A stretch of DNA of 30,766 nt from HGM04593 sp045646845 (GCA_045646845.1 JAZRLO010000012.1:1-30766), one strand, 5' to 3'; shown: positions 22,342 through 29,537, counted from the first letter of the stretch. The notes: generated by a model from the letters alone, not told the origin. Translations and numbers: made by a program.

Positions 22342-23556
22342 ATGAAAATTCTTTTTCTAACAGATAATTTCCCTCCGGAAGTCAATGCCCCGGCAACGCG
22401 TACGTTGGAGCATTGTCGGGAGTGGGTGAAAGCAGGGCACGATGTCACTGTAATTACTTGTCATCCCAATTATCCTATAGGCAAGGTCTATGACGGCTAC
22501 AGGAACTGTTGGAAGAAGAAAGAGGTTGTCGAAGGTATCAAGGTGATACGCGTATGGACGTATATCACTTCGAACAAAGGTTTCTTCAAACGTATCCTCG
22601 ACTATATCAGTTTCTCGTTCACCTCATTCTTTGCAGGTCTTTTCCTCAAATGCGATGTAATAGTCGCTACATCCCCACAATTCTTTACTGCCCTTTCGGG
22701 AAGAACACTCCACTTCTTCAAACGTAAGCCATGGATAATGGAAGTGCGTGACCTGTGGCCCGATTCAATCAAATCGGTAGGTGCCATGAAAGAGGGTGTG
22801 GTATTGAGGTATTTCTCCAAGGAAGAGAAGTGGTGCTACAAGTCCGCTAACAGGATTGTCGTAGTTACTGATACGTTCAAGAAGGTTATTTCGGAAATGG
22901 GTATCCCGGCCGAGAAGATAAGTGTGGTGAAGAACGGCGCGAATCTCGAACTATTCAAACCGCGCGGAAAGTCGCCGGAATTGGTCGAGAAGTATGGCCT
23001 TGACGGCAAAGTGGTACTCGGTTACGTCGGTACCATAGGTATGGCGCATAAACTCGATTTTCTTATAGACTGTGTCAAGGGGCTTCCCGGTTGCAAACTC
23101 ATGATTCTGGGCGCAGGGGCCGAGAAGGAGGCTCTTGTGGAAAAGGTTGCCAATGAAAAGATTGACAATGTCTTCTTTGTCGATCCGGTCTCAAAGGATA
23201 AGGTTGCCGATTATGTGGCCTTGCAGGATTTGGCTCTTGTAAATCTGCGCCGCGACCCTCTGTTCACGACAGTAATCCCTTCAAAGATATTCGAGACATC
23301 GGCAATGCATATACCCATCATGCTTGGCGTTGACGGTGAAGCCCGTTCGCTTGTTGAGAAATACGGCGCAGGACTTTTCTATGAACCCGAAGACAAGAAG
23401 GACTTTCTGGCCAAACTGAACAGGCTCATATCGGACAGGGAACTTTATGCAACGTGTCAGGAGGGATGTGATAGGTTGGCAAAGGATTTTGACAGGAAAC
23501 GGCTTGCTCAGGATATGCTCGAGGCGATAGAGAGCGTCGTTAAAGATAAAAAATGA
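22342..23556 (+). CDS. GT4-family glycosyltransferase (WbuB-like)
   Basis: A 404-residue GT-B glycosyltransferase. The N-terminal domain starts 'MKILFLTDNFPPEVNAPATR' and includes 'VITCHPNYPIGKVYDGY'. Between the domains is 'WIMEVRDLWPDSI', typical of WbuB-like transferases. The C-terminal nucleotide-sugar domain has 'VVKNGANLELF', 'VVLGYVGTIGMAHKLDFLID', 'LMILGAGAEKEAL' and 'VIPSKIFETSAMHIPIMLG' with the retaining-GT Glu region (PSKIFE). Relatives transfer N-acetyl-fucosamine or similar amino sugars to lipid-linked O-antigen or capsule intermediates. It has its own promoter and terminator, so it is monocistronic rather than part of a large polysaccharide locus. Acceptor and sugar are unknown. 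Confidence 0.9.
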   Translation: MKILFLTDNFPPEVNAPATRTLEHCREWVKAGHDVTVITCHPNYPIGKVYDGYRNCWKKKEVVEGIKVIRVWTYITSNKGFFKRILDYISFSFTSFFAGLFLKCDVIVATSPQFFTALSGRTLHFFKRKPWIMEVRDLWPDSIKSVGAMKEGVVLRYFSKEEKWCYKSANRIVVVTDTFKKVISEMGIPAEKISVVKNGANLELFKPRGKSPELVEKYGLDGKVVLGYVGTIGMAHKLDFLIDCVKGLPGCKLMILGAGAEKEALVEKVANEKIDNVFFVDPVSKDKVADYVALQDLALVNLRRDPLFTTVIPSKIFETSAMHIPIMLGVDGEARSLVEKYGAGLFYEPEDKKDFLAKLNRLISDRELYATCQEGCDRLAKDFDRKRLAQDMLEAIESVVKDKK

Positions 23557-23582
23557 TGGAAACGCGTTTCCATCATTTTTTT
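23548..23582. terminator. Bidirectional terminator
   Basis: Perfect palindrome: arms AAAAAATGATGGAAACG and CGTTTCCATCATTTTTT, followed by one more T. It begins over the stop region of the GT4 gene and can end the convergent thioesterase gene as well. Confidence 0.85.
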
Positions 23583-23628
23583 AGAACTTGTACCGGTTCG
23601 TTTTCCTGAACTTTCGGCAAGTGGCATT

Positions 23629-24105
23629 TCATTCTTCCAGTTCACATTCCGAGAACATGAAATCTTTCTCTGCTACATCTTTCGGGAACGTGTAGTATGT
23701 CATGTCGGCACTGGAGCATATTTCGCCATTGCAACTTATGGTGGCCTCTATGAAAACGAACATGCGCTTTACCTCTTTCACGTGCGCGCGCACTTCTATT
23801 TGAACACCCTCTCCTGTGGGAACCGGCTTCTTGTATTTTACATTCAGGTTGGTGGTCATTCCCGATGTCTGGAACTTGCGTGCGATTATCCATCCGCCTA
23901 TTTCGTCCATCAGCGTTGCCTGTATTCCGCCGTGCAGCGTGTTCAGCCATCCCTGATAATTGATGCCTGGGTTCCACAACGATACTATATCATCTCCGTC
24001 TTCATAGAATTCCATCTTAAGTCCGTATGGGTTCGTCGGGGCGCAGGCGAAACAGTTGTAGCCTTTGTCTGTGAGCCCAATCCAAGGGTTTTTGATTTTT
24101 TTCAT
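23629..24105 (-). CDS. PaaI-like hotdog-fold thioesterase
   Basis: I choose the ATG at 24105 (MKKIKNPWIG; 158 residues). The longer frame from 24168 adds a basic 21-residue stretch without family similarity. The hotdog-fold signature is 'WLNTLHGGIQATLMDEIGGW' (H58-G-G, D67-E68), followed by 'TTNLNVKYKKPVPTGEGVQI' and 'FIEATISCNGEICSSADMTYYTF', as in PaaI/acyl-CoA thioesterases. The reaction would be hydrolysis of an acyl- or aryl-CoA thioester; the substrate is unknown. A Cys-containing N-terminal motif 'YNCFACAPTNPYGLKMEF' is common in this subgroup ('CFVCGp.NP.GL'). It is monocistronic. Confidence 0.88.
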   Translation of the reverse strand: MKKIKNPWIGLTDKGYNCFACAPTNPYGLKMEFYEDGDDIVSLWNPGINYQGWLNTLHGGIQATLMDEIGGWIIARKFQTSGMTTNLNVKYKKPVPTGEGVQIEVRAHVKEVKRMFVFIEATISCNGEICSSADMTYYTFPKDVAEKDFMFSECELEE

Positions 24106-24300
24106 GCTTGTTTGTTGTTTTGGGAACTGTTTGAATCTCTGAAAATATTTTCTTCTTATTTCTTGCAAAAATAGGCAACTTGGTGTGTAAAATTCAGTTT
24201 TTCAGTCTTCAATTATGATTTCTTAATAATTGCTGGTTTCTAATGAACAGCCATGTTGTCTTTTTTTTTCGTATATTAGCCGCACAAAAAGATATATGCT

Positions 24301-25206
24301 ATGAAGAAATTGTATTTGACTCTGATGTTCGTGCTCGTTGCCGTTTTTTGTGCAGACGCGCAGTTGCTCTATAAGATTACGGGCAAGAATCTGGAAAAAC
24401 CATCTTACATAATCGGTACATACCATTTGGCGCCGGCCTCTTTTGTCGATTCCATTCCCGGAGCGAAGGCAGCTTTTGAAAGCGTGGAACAGGTGTGCGG
24501 CGAGGTCGATATGGCAGAGATGGAGTCCATGGAGAGTGCGCAGAAGCTTATGGCCGCAATGATGCTGCCTGACGGCAAATCGCTGTCGGACGTGCTTACG
24601 GCTGATGAGATGGACAGGCTCAATGCCTATATGAAGGCTACGATTGGTGCCGACTTGACCAATCCGCTCATAAAGTCGCAATTGGGCAGCATGACCCCGA
24701 TGGCCATATCAACCCAGTTGCAACTTGTGCAGTTTAAGAGAATAACTCCGGATTTCAATCCCATGGCTCTTATTGACGGCTACTTCCAGCAGGCTGCGAA
24801 AAAAACTGGTAAATCGGTCATCGGTTTCGAGACTGTGGATTTCCAGATATCAGTGCTTTATACAGGCAGTACCATTGAGAGGCAGAAACAGCAGTTGTTC
24901 TGCATGATTGACAACGCTGAGTACAGTGTTGCGATGCTGAAGGAGCTTGTCGGTGCATATTTTGCTCAGGATATGGCCAAATTGTACGAGATTTCAGAAG
25001 AGAAGAGAGGCGACGGCTGTGACAGCACGCCCGAGGAGGATGAGGCCCTTATTTTTGCCCGCAATGCCGATTGGGTAGAGAAGATGCCTGCCATAATGGC
25101 GGATAAGGCAACTCTCTTTGTTGTAGGCGCGGCGCATCTGCCGGGCGAGCGCGGAGTTCTCGAACTGCTTGAAAAGCAGGGGTACACAGTCGAAGCAGTC
25201 AAGTGA
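24301..25206 (+). CDS. TraB/GumN family protein
   Basis: A 301-residue protein with a signal peptide (MKKLYLTLMFVLVAVFCADA). TraB/GumN (TIKI-like) motifs: 'YIIGTYHLAP' (G39-T-Y-H42) near the N-terminus, conserved acidic 'VCGEVDMAEM', 'GKSVIGFETVDFQ' in the middle and 'TLFVVGAAHLPGERGVLELL' with the second GxxH near the C-terminus. The paired GxxH motifs and Glu residues form a putative metal-dependent protease site in this superfamily. It lies 23 bp before the PepSY gene, so the two are probably co-transcribed. TraB/GumN genes are sometimes found with haem or iron genes, which would fit a PepSY haem-type neighbour; this link is inference. Confidence 0.9.
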   Translation: MKKLYLTLMFVLVAVFCADAQLLYKITGKNLEKPSYIIGTYHLAPASFVDSIPGAKAAFESVEQVCGEVDMAEMESMESAQKLMAAMMLPDGKSLSDVLTADEMDRLNAYMKATIGADLTNPLIKSQLGSMTPMAISTQLQLVQFKRITPDFNPMALIDGYFQQAAKKTGKSVIGFETVDFQISVLYTGSTIERQKQQLFCMIDNAEYSVAMLKELVGAYFAQDMAKLYEISEEKRGDGCDSTPEEDEALIFARNADWVEKMPAIMADKATLFVVGAAHLPGERGVLELLEKQGYTVEAVK

Positions 25207-25229
25207 AACGCATGTAAAATATCCGTAAA

Positions 25230-26657
25230 ATGAAATCTTTTTTCCGCAAGTTGCATCTGTGGGTTTCCGTGCCGTTCGGCATTGTGATTGCAATTACCTG
25301 CTTTACGGGTGCATTGCTTGTATTCGAGGATGAGATAACGGCATTGTGTTGCGGTGACGTGGCGAGTGTGGAGCCTACAGGCGAAACTCTCTCTATTGAT
25401 GATATCGTTACAAGAGTGGAGCCTACGCTCTCCGACGGTGTAGAGGTGACAGGGGTGGTGGTTTCGTCATCACCCGACAGGGCTTATGAGGTTACTCTTT
25501 CTAAGCCACGAAAGGCATCGGTCTATGTAAACCAATATACAGGTGAGGTGATTGGAGGAAATGAACGCTTGCCGTTCTTTACTACTGTGTTCCGCCTGCA
25601 CCGTTGGCTTATGGACAGCAATCCCGGCGAGGGGAAGCTCTTTTGGGGACGAATCATTGTCGGGACCAGCACCCTGTTGTTCGTGGTTATACTTCTGACG
25701 GGTGTCGTCATCTGGTGGCCGCGTAACCGTAAGATGCTGAAGAATCGCCTTCAGATAGCAGTGAAAAAGGGTAAGAACCGCTTCTGGTACGATTTGCACG
25801 TGGCCGGTGGAATATATGCTGTGCTGTTTCTGCTGGTGATGGCCCTTACCGGTCTGACATGGTCTTTCGAATGGTACAAGGACGGTGTATATTACCTTTT
25901 AGATGCCGAGACCTCTGATGCTTCTTATGTGCCGGTTAAAAAGGTGGGCACTGATGAAGTTGCGCTCAAGGAGGCGGATGATGCCGGGGATACGTGCATA
26001 GGTGATTGCGGCAAGTGTAAACTCGATGTGTGCGTGTATGCTCAACCTTCGGGTGATGACGCCGTATCGTCGGCCGAATGGAGTGCCGATGCGGTGAGCG
26101 GTGCTACGACTGTTGAACGTAACACGGAGGTCTGTGATGAAGAGCCTTCTCTTACCGATGCTTTGAGCGGCGCAACAACGGTGGATGCGAATAGTGGCGC
26201 GACAACGGTGGATGCAAATAGCGGCGCGACAACGGTGGATGCAAATAGCGGCGCAACGGTGGTCGATGCTAACAGCGGTGCAACAGCAGTTGATTCTTCT
26301 GCCGGTATATGGCAGGTGGCTTTTGAGAATGTCGTTGCCATGGTGCCTGAATATTCTCAGTTGACGGTTTCTGACGGTGCGGTATCTGTCCGCTGTGGCG
26401 GCTTTGGTAATCAGAGAGCAAGTGACATTTATATATATGATAAGGAGACCGGCGAGGTTATATCTTCCGAACTTTATGCCGACAGTGCTGCAAAAACTAA
26501 GGTTCAAGGATGGATATACTCCCTGCATGTTGGTTCATGGGGTGGAGTGGTAACTCGTATTCTTGCATTCCTTGCCGCATTGCTCGGCGCGACTCTGCCT
26601 TTGACCGGTTACTGGTTGTGGATCAGACGGCTTTATCTTAAAAAGAAAAAGAATTGA
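25230..26657 (+). CDS. PepSY transmembrane protein with six predicted flavinylation motifs
   Basis: A 475-residue PepSY_TM-type inner-membrane protein. Four membrane segments: ~10-32, ~143-163, ~194-213, ~441-464, giving two extracytoplasmic loops. The family's conserved membrane-edge His are present: H9 (KLHLW), H124 (RLHRW), H190 (DLHVAGG) and H433 (SLHVGSWGG); in related proteins these are candidate haem ligands. Loop 1 holds a PepSY domain ('ASVYVNQYTGEVIG', 96-109). Loop 2 has 'DIYIYDKETGEVIS' (399-412), plus an insertion (250-358) with C256, C260, C263, C268 and six copies of D-A-x-S-G-A-T (Thr 293, 316, 325, 334, 343, 352). D-x-x-S-G-A-T is the motif in NqrC/RnfG-type domains where ApbE attaches FMN to Thr. 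Normal PepSY_TM proteins lack this insertion. Probable role: electron transfer across the membrane, perhaps to iron or haem. No apbE is in the window. Confidence 0.85.
   Translation: MKSFFRKLHLWVSVPFGIVIAITCFTGALLVFEDEITALCCGDVASVEPTGETLSIDDIVTRVEPTLSDGVEVTGVVVSSSPDRAYEVTLSKPRKASVYVNQYTGEVIGGNERLPFFTTVFRLHRWLMDSNPGEGKLFWGRIIVGTSTLLFVVILLTGVVIWWPRNRKMLKNRLQIAVKKGKNRFWYDLHVAGGIYAVLFLLVMALTGLTWSFEWYKDGVYYLLDAETSDASYVPVKKVGTDEVALKEADDAGDTCIGDCGKCKLDVCVYAQPSGDDAVSSAEWSADAVSGATTVERNTEVCDEEPSLTDALSGATTVDANSGATTVDANSGATTVDANSGATVVDANSGATAVDSSAGIWQVAFENVVAMVPEYSQLTVSDGAVSVRCGGFGNQRASDIYIYDKETGEVISSELYADSAAKTKVQGWIYSLHVGSWGGVVTRILAFLAALLGATLPLTGYWLWIRRLYLKKKKN
26166..26300 (+). repeat. Tandem 27-bp repeats encoding SGATTVDAN
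   Basis: Five consecutive 27-bp units (26166, 26193, 26220, 26247, 26274) inside the PepSY gene, in frame, each beginning with a Ser codon and encoding SGATTVDAN or a variant. Units 1-3 are nearly identical at DNA level (three single-base differences), showing recent duplication; units 4 and 5 are diverged. A sixth, older unit is at 26097-26123 (SGATTVERN), separated by 42 bp. Copy number could vary between strains. Confidence 0.95.
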
Positions 26658-26686
26658 ACTCAGAGGCATCTCGGTTGTAAATTGAA

Positions 26687-26724
26687 GGGTGTATGATGGC
26701 TGTTGCTTTATACATCCTTTTTTT
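26687..26724 (+). terminator. Rho-independent terminator after the PepSY gene
   Basis: GGGTGTAT (26687-26694) pairs with ATACATCC (26710-26717; one G-T pair), followed by seven T residues. Confidence 0.75.
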
Positions 26725-26757
26725 GTTCTTTTATCCCCGGAAATATCCGCTGAGCCC

Positions 26758-26780
26758 TAATCCGCTGGCCCAGCGGATTA
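26758..26780. repeat. Inverted repeat flanking structured repeat copy 2
   Basis: TAATCCGCTG and its exact complement CAGCGGATTA around a 3-nt spacer. The right arm and the bases after it (CAGCGGATTAGGAAATCCAC) repeat the tail of the structured element found again at 26896-26915, so part of the element is duplicated here. Copy 1 does not have this extra hairpin. Confidence 0.7.
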
Positions 26781-26788
26781 GGAAATCC

Positions 26789-26929
26789 ACCCGTCACAGG
26801 GGATGTTCATTCATCCCCTGTAATTGAGTATAGGGATTTCCAAATCCCGAAAAAAGAAACTCCTATTTCTCGCATCGGGAGATGCTTACACTCACAGCCA
26901 GCGGATTAGGAAATCCACTGGAACGAGAA
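26789..26929. repeat. Structured intergenic repeat, copy 2
   Basis: Same orientation and highly similar to 2772-2912, including the identical CAGGGGATG-TTCATT-CATCCCCTG hairpin and the GCATC-GGGA-GATGC hairpin. Some other pairs are weakened by substitutions (TGAGTAT against ACACTCA; GGATTTCCAAA against TTAGGAAATCC). Like copy 1 it lies between the 3' ends of convergent genes. It fills most of the 344-bp gene-free stretch 26658-27001; the rest (26930-27001) is AT-rich without visible features. Confidence 0.8.
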
Positions 26930-27001
26930 AACCCTTCGTTTTCCTACCTACTCGATTATAAACCTTAAAGACCTTATGTTTGTATTATACTATCTTAATG
27001 T

Positions 27002-28069
27002 TCAATAGATTGGACGCAATCTGGTGAATATCTCGAATATTCTGTGGTCAATATCATTCATGTAGATATTTGCAGAACCATTTGGTTCTAAAACGAGAAT
27101 TCCGTCAACATAAATACCTTCTTGCCATGAATCATCCATTCTGGGTATGTAATAGACCGGTGTTCCTTTGCTTAAATTGAAATAGTTGCCGTTGTTGACA
27201 TTTGCATCATGGAAGACTATCTTTGAATCGTTTGTAATAGTACCAGGTTTACAAGTATAATATATACCACCGATACATATTCTGTAACTTCCATCTTTTT
27301 TCAGCCTTTCAATCCTGCATTCTTTGGAAAATTCACCCATGTTGGTCTCTTGCCATCTGTTTATTATGTCATATTCAGATCTTGGCAGAGCGTCATACGT
27401 CTTGGCAACCCCGTCAATGACAACCAGTTCTTTTGAGTCTTCTTGTTTTGTCTGGTTTAGTGTTATAGGGCTTTTGGTATTTATCTGTTTCCTGTTTTCT
27501 TTTGCAGATGTAGACTTGGTAGGAGCTTTTGAATTCTGCTCTATTGCAGCATTGATCATTCCTGCAAATAATATTGTAATGAAAAATATCTTCCAGAAGT
27601 TATCCTTTACAAAATCAACAGCAGTTTTTTTATAGAATGGATTTTCTACCGTATTATTGCACCATCCGCAATTTAAATACCGAGATTTAATTTGCTCTTC
27701 TTGTAATTTGTTTTCGCTGCCGCAATACGGACATCTAAAAGACTTCTTCTCTTTTTTTGTGGTTTTTCTCTTTATTATAGGTGTGATATCATTATTTTCT
27801 TCCTTTTTATAAATAGTATCAGCCTTATTGTAGATTAAATTATCCAACCATTCAATACGCTCGTCTTGGTAAGAAAAATGTATTGAGTTTTTATCAACCA
27901 AATCTTTACCTTCAAAGGTATACACTTCTTTGAATTCGGTGCTATCTTCGTGTGTTATCGTTACATAGAGAGTGTCGTTAATACCGACATTTCTTGTATC
28001 TATCTTGTATATTGATTGTGGGACTCTGCTCGATGGACGAAGAGTGCGGTTCCTTTTTATAATTGCCAT
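27002..28069 (-). CDS. Unrecognised zinc-ribbon, single-span membrane protein
   Basis: I start at the ATG at 28069 (MAIIKRNRTLRPSSR; 355 residues); two residues upstream a TTG could also serve. I do not recognise the family. Visible parts: a hydrophilic N-terminal domain with beta-strand character (~20-90); a Lys-rich linker; a zinc ribbon with C113-x2-C116 and C134-x2-C137 ('FRCPYCGSEN', 'YLNCGWCNN'); one membrane segment (~158-174, 'FWKIFFITILFAGMINAAI'); a Lys/Ser/Thr-rich linker; and a C-terminal domain (~215-355) rich in Tyr and Gly. The zinc ribbon is probably cytoplasmic and the C-terminal part extracytoplasmic, by the distribution of basic residues, but the topology is not certain. 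It is AT-rich compared with neighbours and has no partner gene, which suggests acquired DNA. Confidence 0.65.
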   Translation of the reverse strand: MAIIKRNRTLRPSSRVPQSIYKIDTRNVGINDTLYVTITHEDSTEFKEVYTFEGKDLVDKNSIHFSYQDERIEWLDNLIYNKADTIYKKEENNDITPIIKRKTTKKEKKSFRCPYCGSENKLQEEQIKSRYLNCGWCNNTVENPFYKKTAVDFVKDNFWKIFFITILFAGMINAAIEQNSKAPTKSTSAKENRKQINTKSPITLNQTKQEDSKELVVIDGVAKTYDALPRSEYDIINRWQETNMGEFSKECRIERLKKDGSYRICIGGIYYTCKPGTITNDSKIVFHDANVNNGNYFNLSKGTPVYYIPRMDDSWQEGIYVDGILVLEPNGSANIYMNDIDHRIFEIFTRLRPIY

Positions 28070-28097
28070 GATCAAATGTTTTTACGTTGTGCCTTGT

Positions 28098-28141
28098 AAA
28101 AAACTCTCTTTATTATAAAAAGTAAACGGAGAGAGTTTTTC
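28098..28141 (-). terminator. Terminator of tRNA-Leu
   Basis: On the minus strand, arms AAAAACTCTCT and AGAGAGTTTTT enclose a 20-nt loop and end in a T run. It follows the tRNA by about 18 bp and lies just upstream of the zinc-ribbon gene. Confidence 0.7.
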
Positions 28142-28158
28142 AACTTTCTCCGTTTCAG

Positions 28159-28240
28159 TACCCAGACCCGGGATCGAACCGGGATGGGTTGCCCCACTGG
28201 TGTTTGAGACCAGCGCGTCTACCGATTCCGCCATCTGGGC
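28159..28240 (-). tRNA. tRNA-Leu(CAA)
   Basis: An 82-nt cloverleaf on the minus strand. GCCCAGA pairs with TCTGGGT (G-T at the end), discriminator A, no encoded CCA. D-arm GGCGGAATCGGTAGAC; anticodon stem CTGGT/ACCAG with loop CTCAAAC, giving anticodon CAA. The variable arm TGGGGCAACCCA is long, and the T-loop is TTCGATC. It reads UUG. Confidence 0.95.
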
Positions 28241-28259
28241 AATTGCTCAATTGCGAGTG

Positions 28260-28290
28260 CAAAGGTAGTGCATTTTTTTGTAGTGACAAA
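28260..28290 (-). promoter_or_regulatory. Promoter of tRNA-Leu
   Basis: Minus strand: TTTG (28287-28290), 19-bp spacer, TACCTTTG (28260-28267). Full match to the Bacteroidota consensus, 19 bp before the tRNA. It is divergent from the rplM promoter. Confidence 0.8.
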
Positions 28291-28326
28291 TAAAATCGCG
28301 TTTTTTTTGAAAAAAAGTTGCAAATG

Positions 28327-28358
28327 TTTGCCAGTTCCATCGAAAAGAAGTAATTTTG
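28327..28358 (+). promoter_or_regulatory. Promoter of the rplM operon
   Basis: TTTG (28327-28330), 20-bp spacer, TAATTTTG (28351-28358), a full match to the Bacteroidota consensus. It places the transcription start near 28365 and leaves a leader of about 180 nt before rplM. Confidence 0.8.
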
Positions 28359-28369
28359 CGAGCCGATTA

Positions 28370-28548
28370 TTATCAGCCCATACTATGGGCGTGCAATGCT
28401 TCAGGTCTCTGAGTCGTACCAAGTGACTCAATCTAGCCAATTGGTCGGGCACGGCGCGAAGAGGGTTTCTGCAGAACCTTGTTTTCCGTGAAGGTGAGTG
28501 GAGAAGTGTTGTGAATGATGGAATTATTAACTTTTTAAATGAATTAAA
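28370..28548 (+). promoter_or_regulatory. Structured 5' leader of rplM (possible r-protein leader)
   Basis: The untranslated leader is less AT-rich than its surroundings and has several hairpins: GCCCA-TACTA-TGGGC (28376-28390), TGAGTC...GACTCA (28410-28430), and GGTT...AACC around TCTGCAGA near 28464-28478. Such leaders before rplM commonly let L13 control its own operon; an L13 leader has been described in Bacteroidia as I recall, but I could not compare it. Confidence 0.5.
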
Positions 28549-29010
28549 GTGGATACTTTAAGCTACAAAACAATTTCAGCAAACAAGGCAACAGCTCAGA
28601 AAGAGTGGGTTGTTGTTGATGCAACAGACCAGGTGCTTGGTCGTCTTGGCACAAAGGTAGCCAAGTTGTTGAGAGGTAAGTACAAACCCAGCTTCACACC
28701 TAACGTTGACTGTGGTGACAATGTGATCATCATCAACGCCGACAAGGTGAGAATGACCGGTAACAAGTGGAATGACCGCGTTTACTTGAGATTCTCAGGT
28801 TATCCCGGTGGCCAGAAGCAGTTCAGCCCCGCTGACGTTGCTGCAGGCTACAAGGGCTACGAGCGTCTTATCAAGCACGTTGTAAAGGGTATGCTCCCCA
28901 AGAACCGTCTTGGTGCTCATCTCTTGAACAACCTCTATATTTATGACGGTCCTGAGCACAACCATGCAGCTCAGTCTCCAAAAACAATTGATATTAACTC
29001 TTATAAATAA
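28549..29010 (+). CDS. rplM: 50S ribosomal protein L13
   Basis: 153 residues, starting with GTG at 28549 ('MDTLSYKTISANKATAQKEW', the usual Bacteroidota N-terminus); no ATG gives a full-length protein. Family motifs: 'WVVVDATDQVLGRLGTKVAKLLRGKYKPSFTP', 'DCGDNVIIINADKVRMTGNKW', 'YPGG' and 'VKGMLPKNRLGAHLLNNLYIYDGPEHNHAAQ'. L13 is an early assembly protein of the large subunit. rpsI follows after 8 bp, as in most bacteria. Confidence 0.98.
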   Translation: MDTLSYKTISANKATAQKEWVVVDATDQVLGRLGTKVAKLLRGKYKPSFTPNVDCGDNVIIINADKVRMTGNKWNDRVYLRFSGYPGGQKQFSPADVAAGYKGYERLIKHVVKGMLPKNRLGAHLLNNLYIYDGPEHNHAAQSPKTIDINSYK

Positions 29011-29018
29011 TTTAGCAG

Positions 29019-29405
29019 ATGGAAATGGTAAACGCATTAGGCCGCCGCAAGAGCGCTGTTGCCCGTATTTTCGTTACTGAGGGTACAGGTAAAATTACTA
29101 TAAACAAAAAGGATCTGCAGGATTATTTCCCTTCAACAATTCTCCAGTTTGTGGTTAAGCAGCCACTTACTACTTTGAATGTTGCTGAGAAGTATGACAT
29201 CAAGGTTAATCTGGATGGTGGTGGTTTCACCGGTCAGTCTCAGGCATTGCGTCTTGCAATCGCCCGCGCTCTGGTTAAGATCAACGCCGATGACAAGAAG
29301 GCTTTGCGTGCAGAGGGCTTCTTGACTCGTGACGCTCGTGAGGTTGAGCGTAAGAAGCCGGGTCAGCCAAAGGCACGTCGCAGATTCCAGTTCAGTAAAC
29401 GTTAA
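29019..29405 (+). CDS. rpsI: 30S ribosomal protein S9
   Basis: 128 residues. 'NALGRRKSAVARIFVTEGTG' at the N-terminus, 'GGGFTGQSQALRLAIARAL' in the middle and the basic tail 'KKPGQPKARRRFQFSKR', whose final Lys-Arg reaches the P-site tRNA. Co-transcribed with rplM (8-bp gap). Length normal. Confidence 0.98.
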   Translation: MEMVNALGRRKSAVARIFVTEGTGKITINKKDLQDYFPSTILQFVVKQPLTTLNVAEKYDIKVNLDGGGFTGQSQALRLAIARALVKINADDKKALRAEGFLTRDAREVERKKPGQPKARRRFQFSKR

Positions 29406-29420
29406 TATTCGGTCTCGAAA

Positions 29421-29480
29421 TATACGTTTAGTATCTAAACCACTCGGGACTCCGCTTTTCGTTTGGTGGGCTACCCGAGA
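29421..29480 (+). promoter_or_regulatory. Structured leader before rpsB
   Basis: The 132-bp rpsI-rpsB gap has a compact structure: GTTTAG-TAT-CTAAAC (29426-29440), followed at once by CTCGGG (29443-29448) paired with CCCGAG (29474-29479) around 25 nt that contains GACTCCGC and GGTGGGCTA. This is consistent with an S2-binding autoregulatory leader, as known upstream of rpsB in other bacteria. Confidence 0.5.
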
Positions 29481-29537
29481 GGTTGGTTAAAAGATTTAAT
29501 TAAAAAGAAGGTAAACGAATTTAAAATTTAAAACAAA

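Noticed and set aside
24223..24681. 152-codon minus-strand frame
   Set aside because: Runs through the TraB/GumN signal peptide and promoter region; no similarity seen.
26097..26300. CRISPR-like array
   Set aside because: The units are directly adjacent 27-bp coding repeats without unique spacers, and lie in frame inside a gene.
26042..26528. Long minus-strand open frames inside the PepSY gene (with repeats such as STVVAPLFA)
   Set aside because: They are the complement of the in-frame 27-bp repeats; they have no promoter or family features, while the plus strand is a clear PepSY protein.
28155..28452. Minus-strand open frames across tRNA-Leu and the rplM leader
   Set aside because: They overlap the tRNA and its consensus promoter; protein text is a translation of tRNA sequence.
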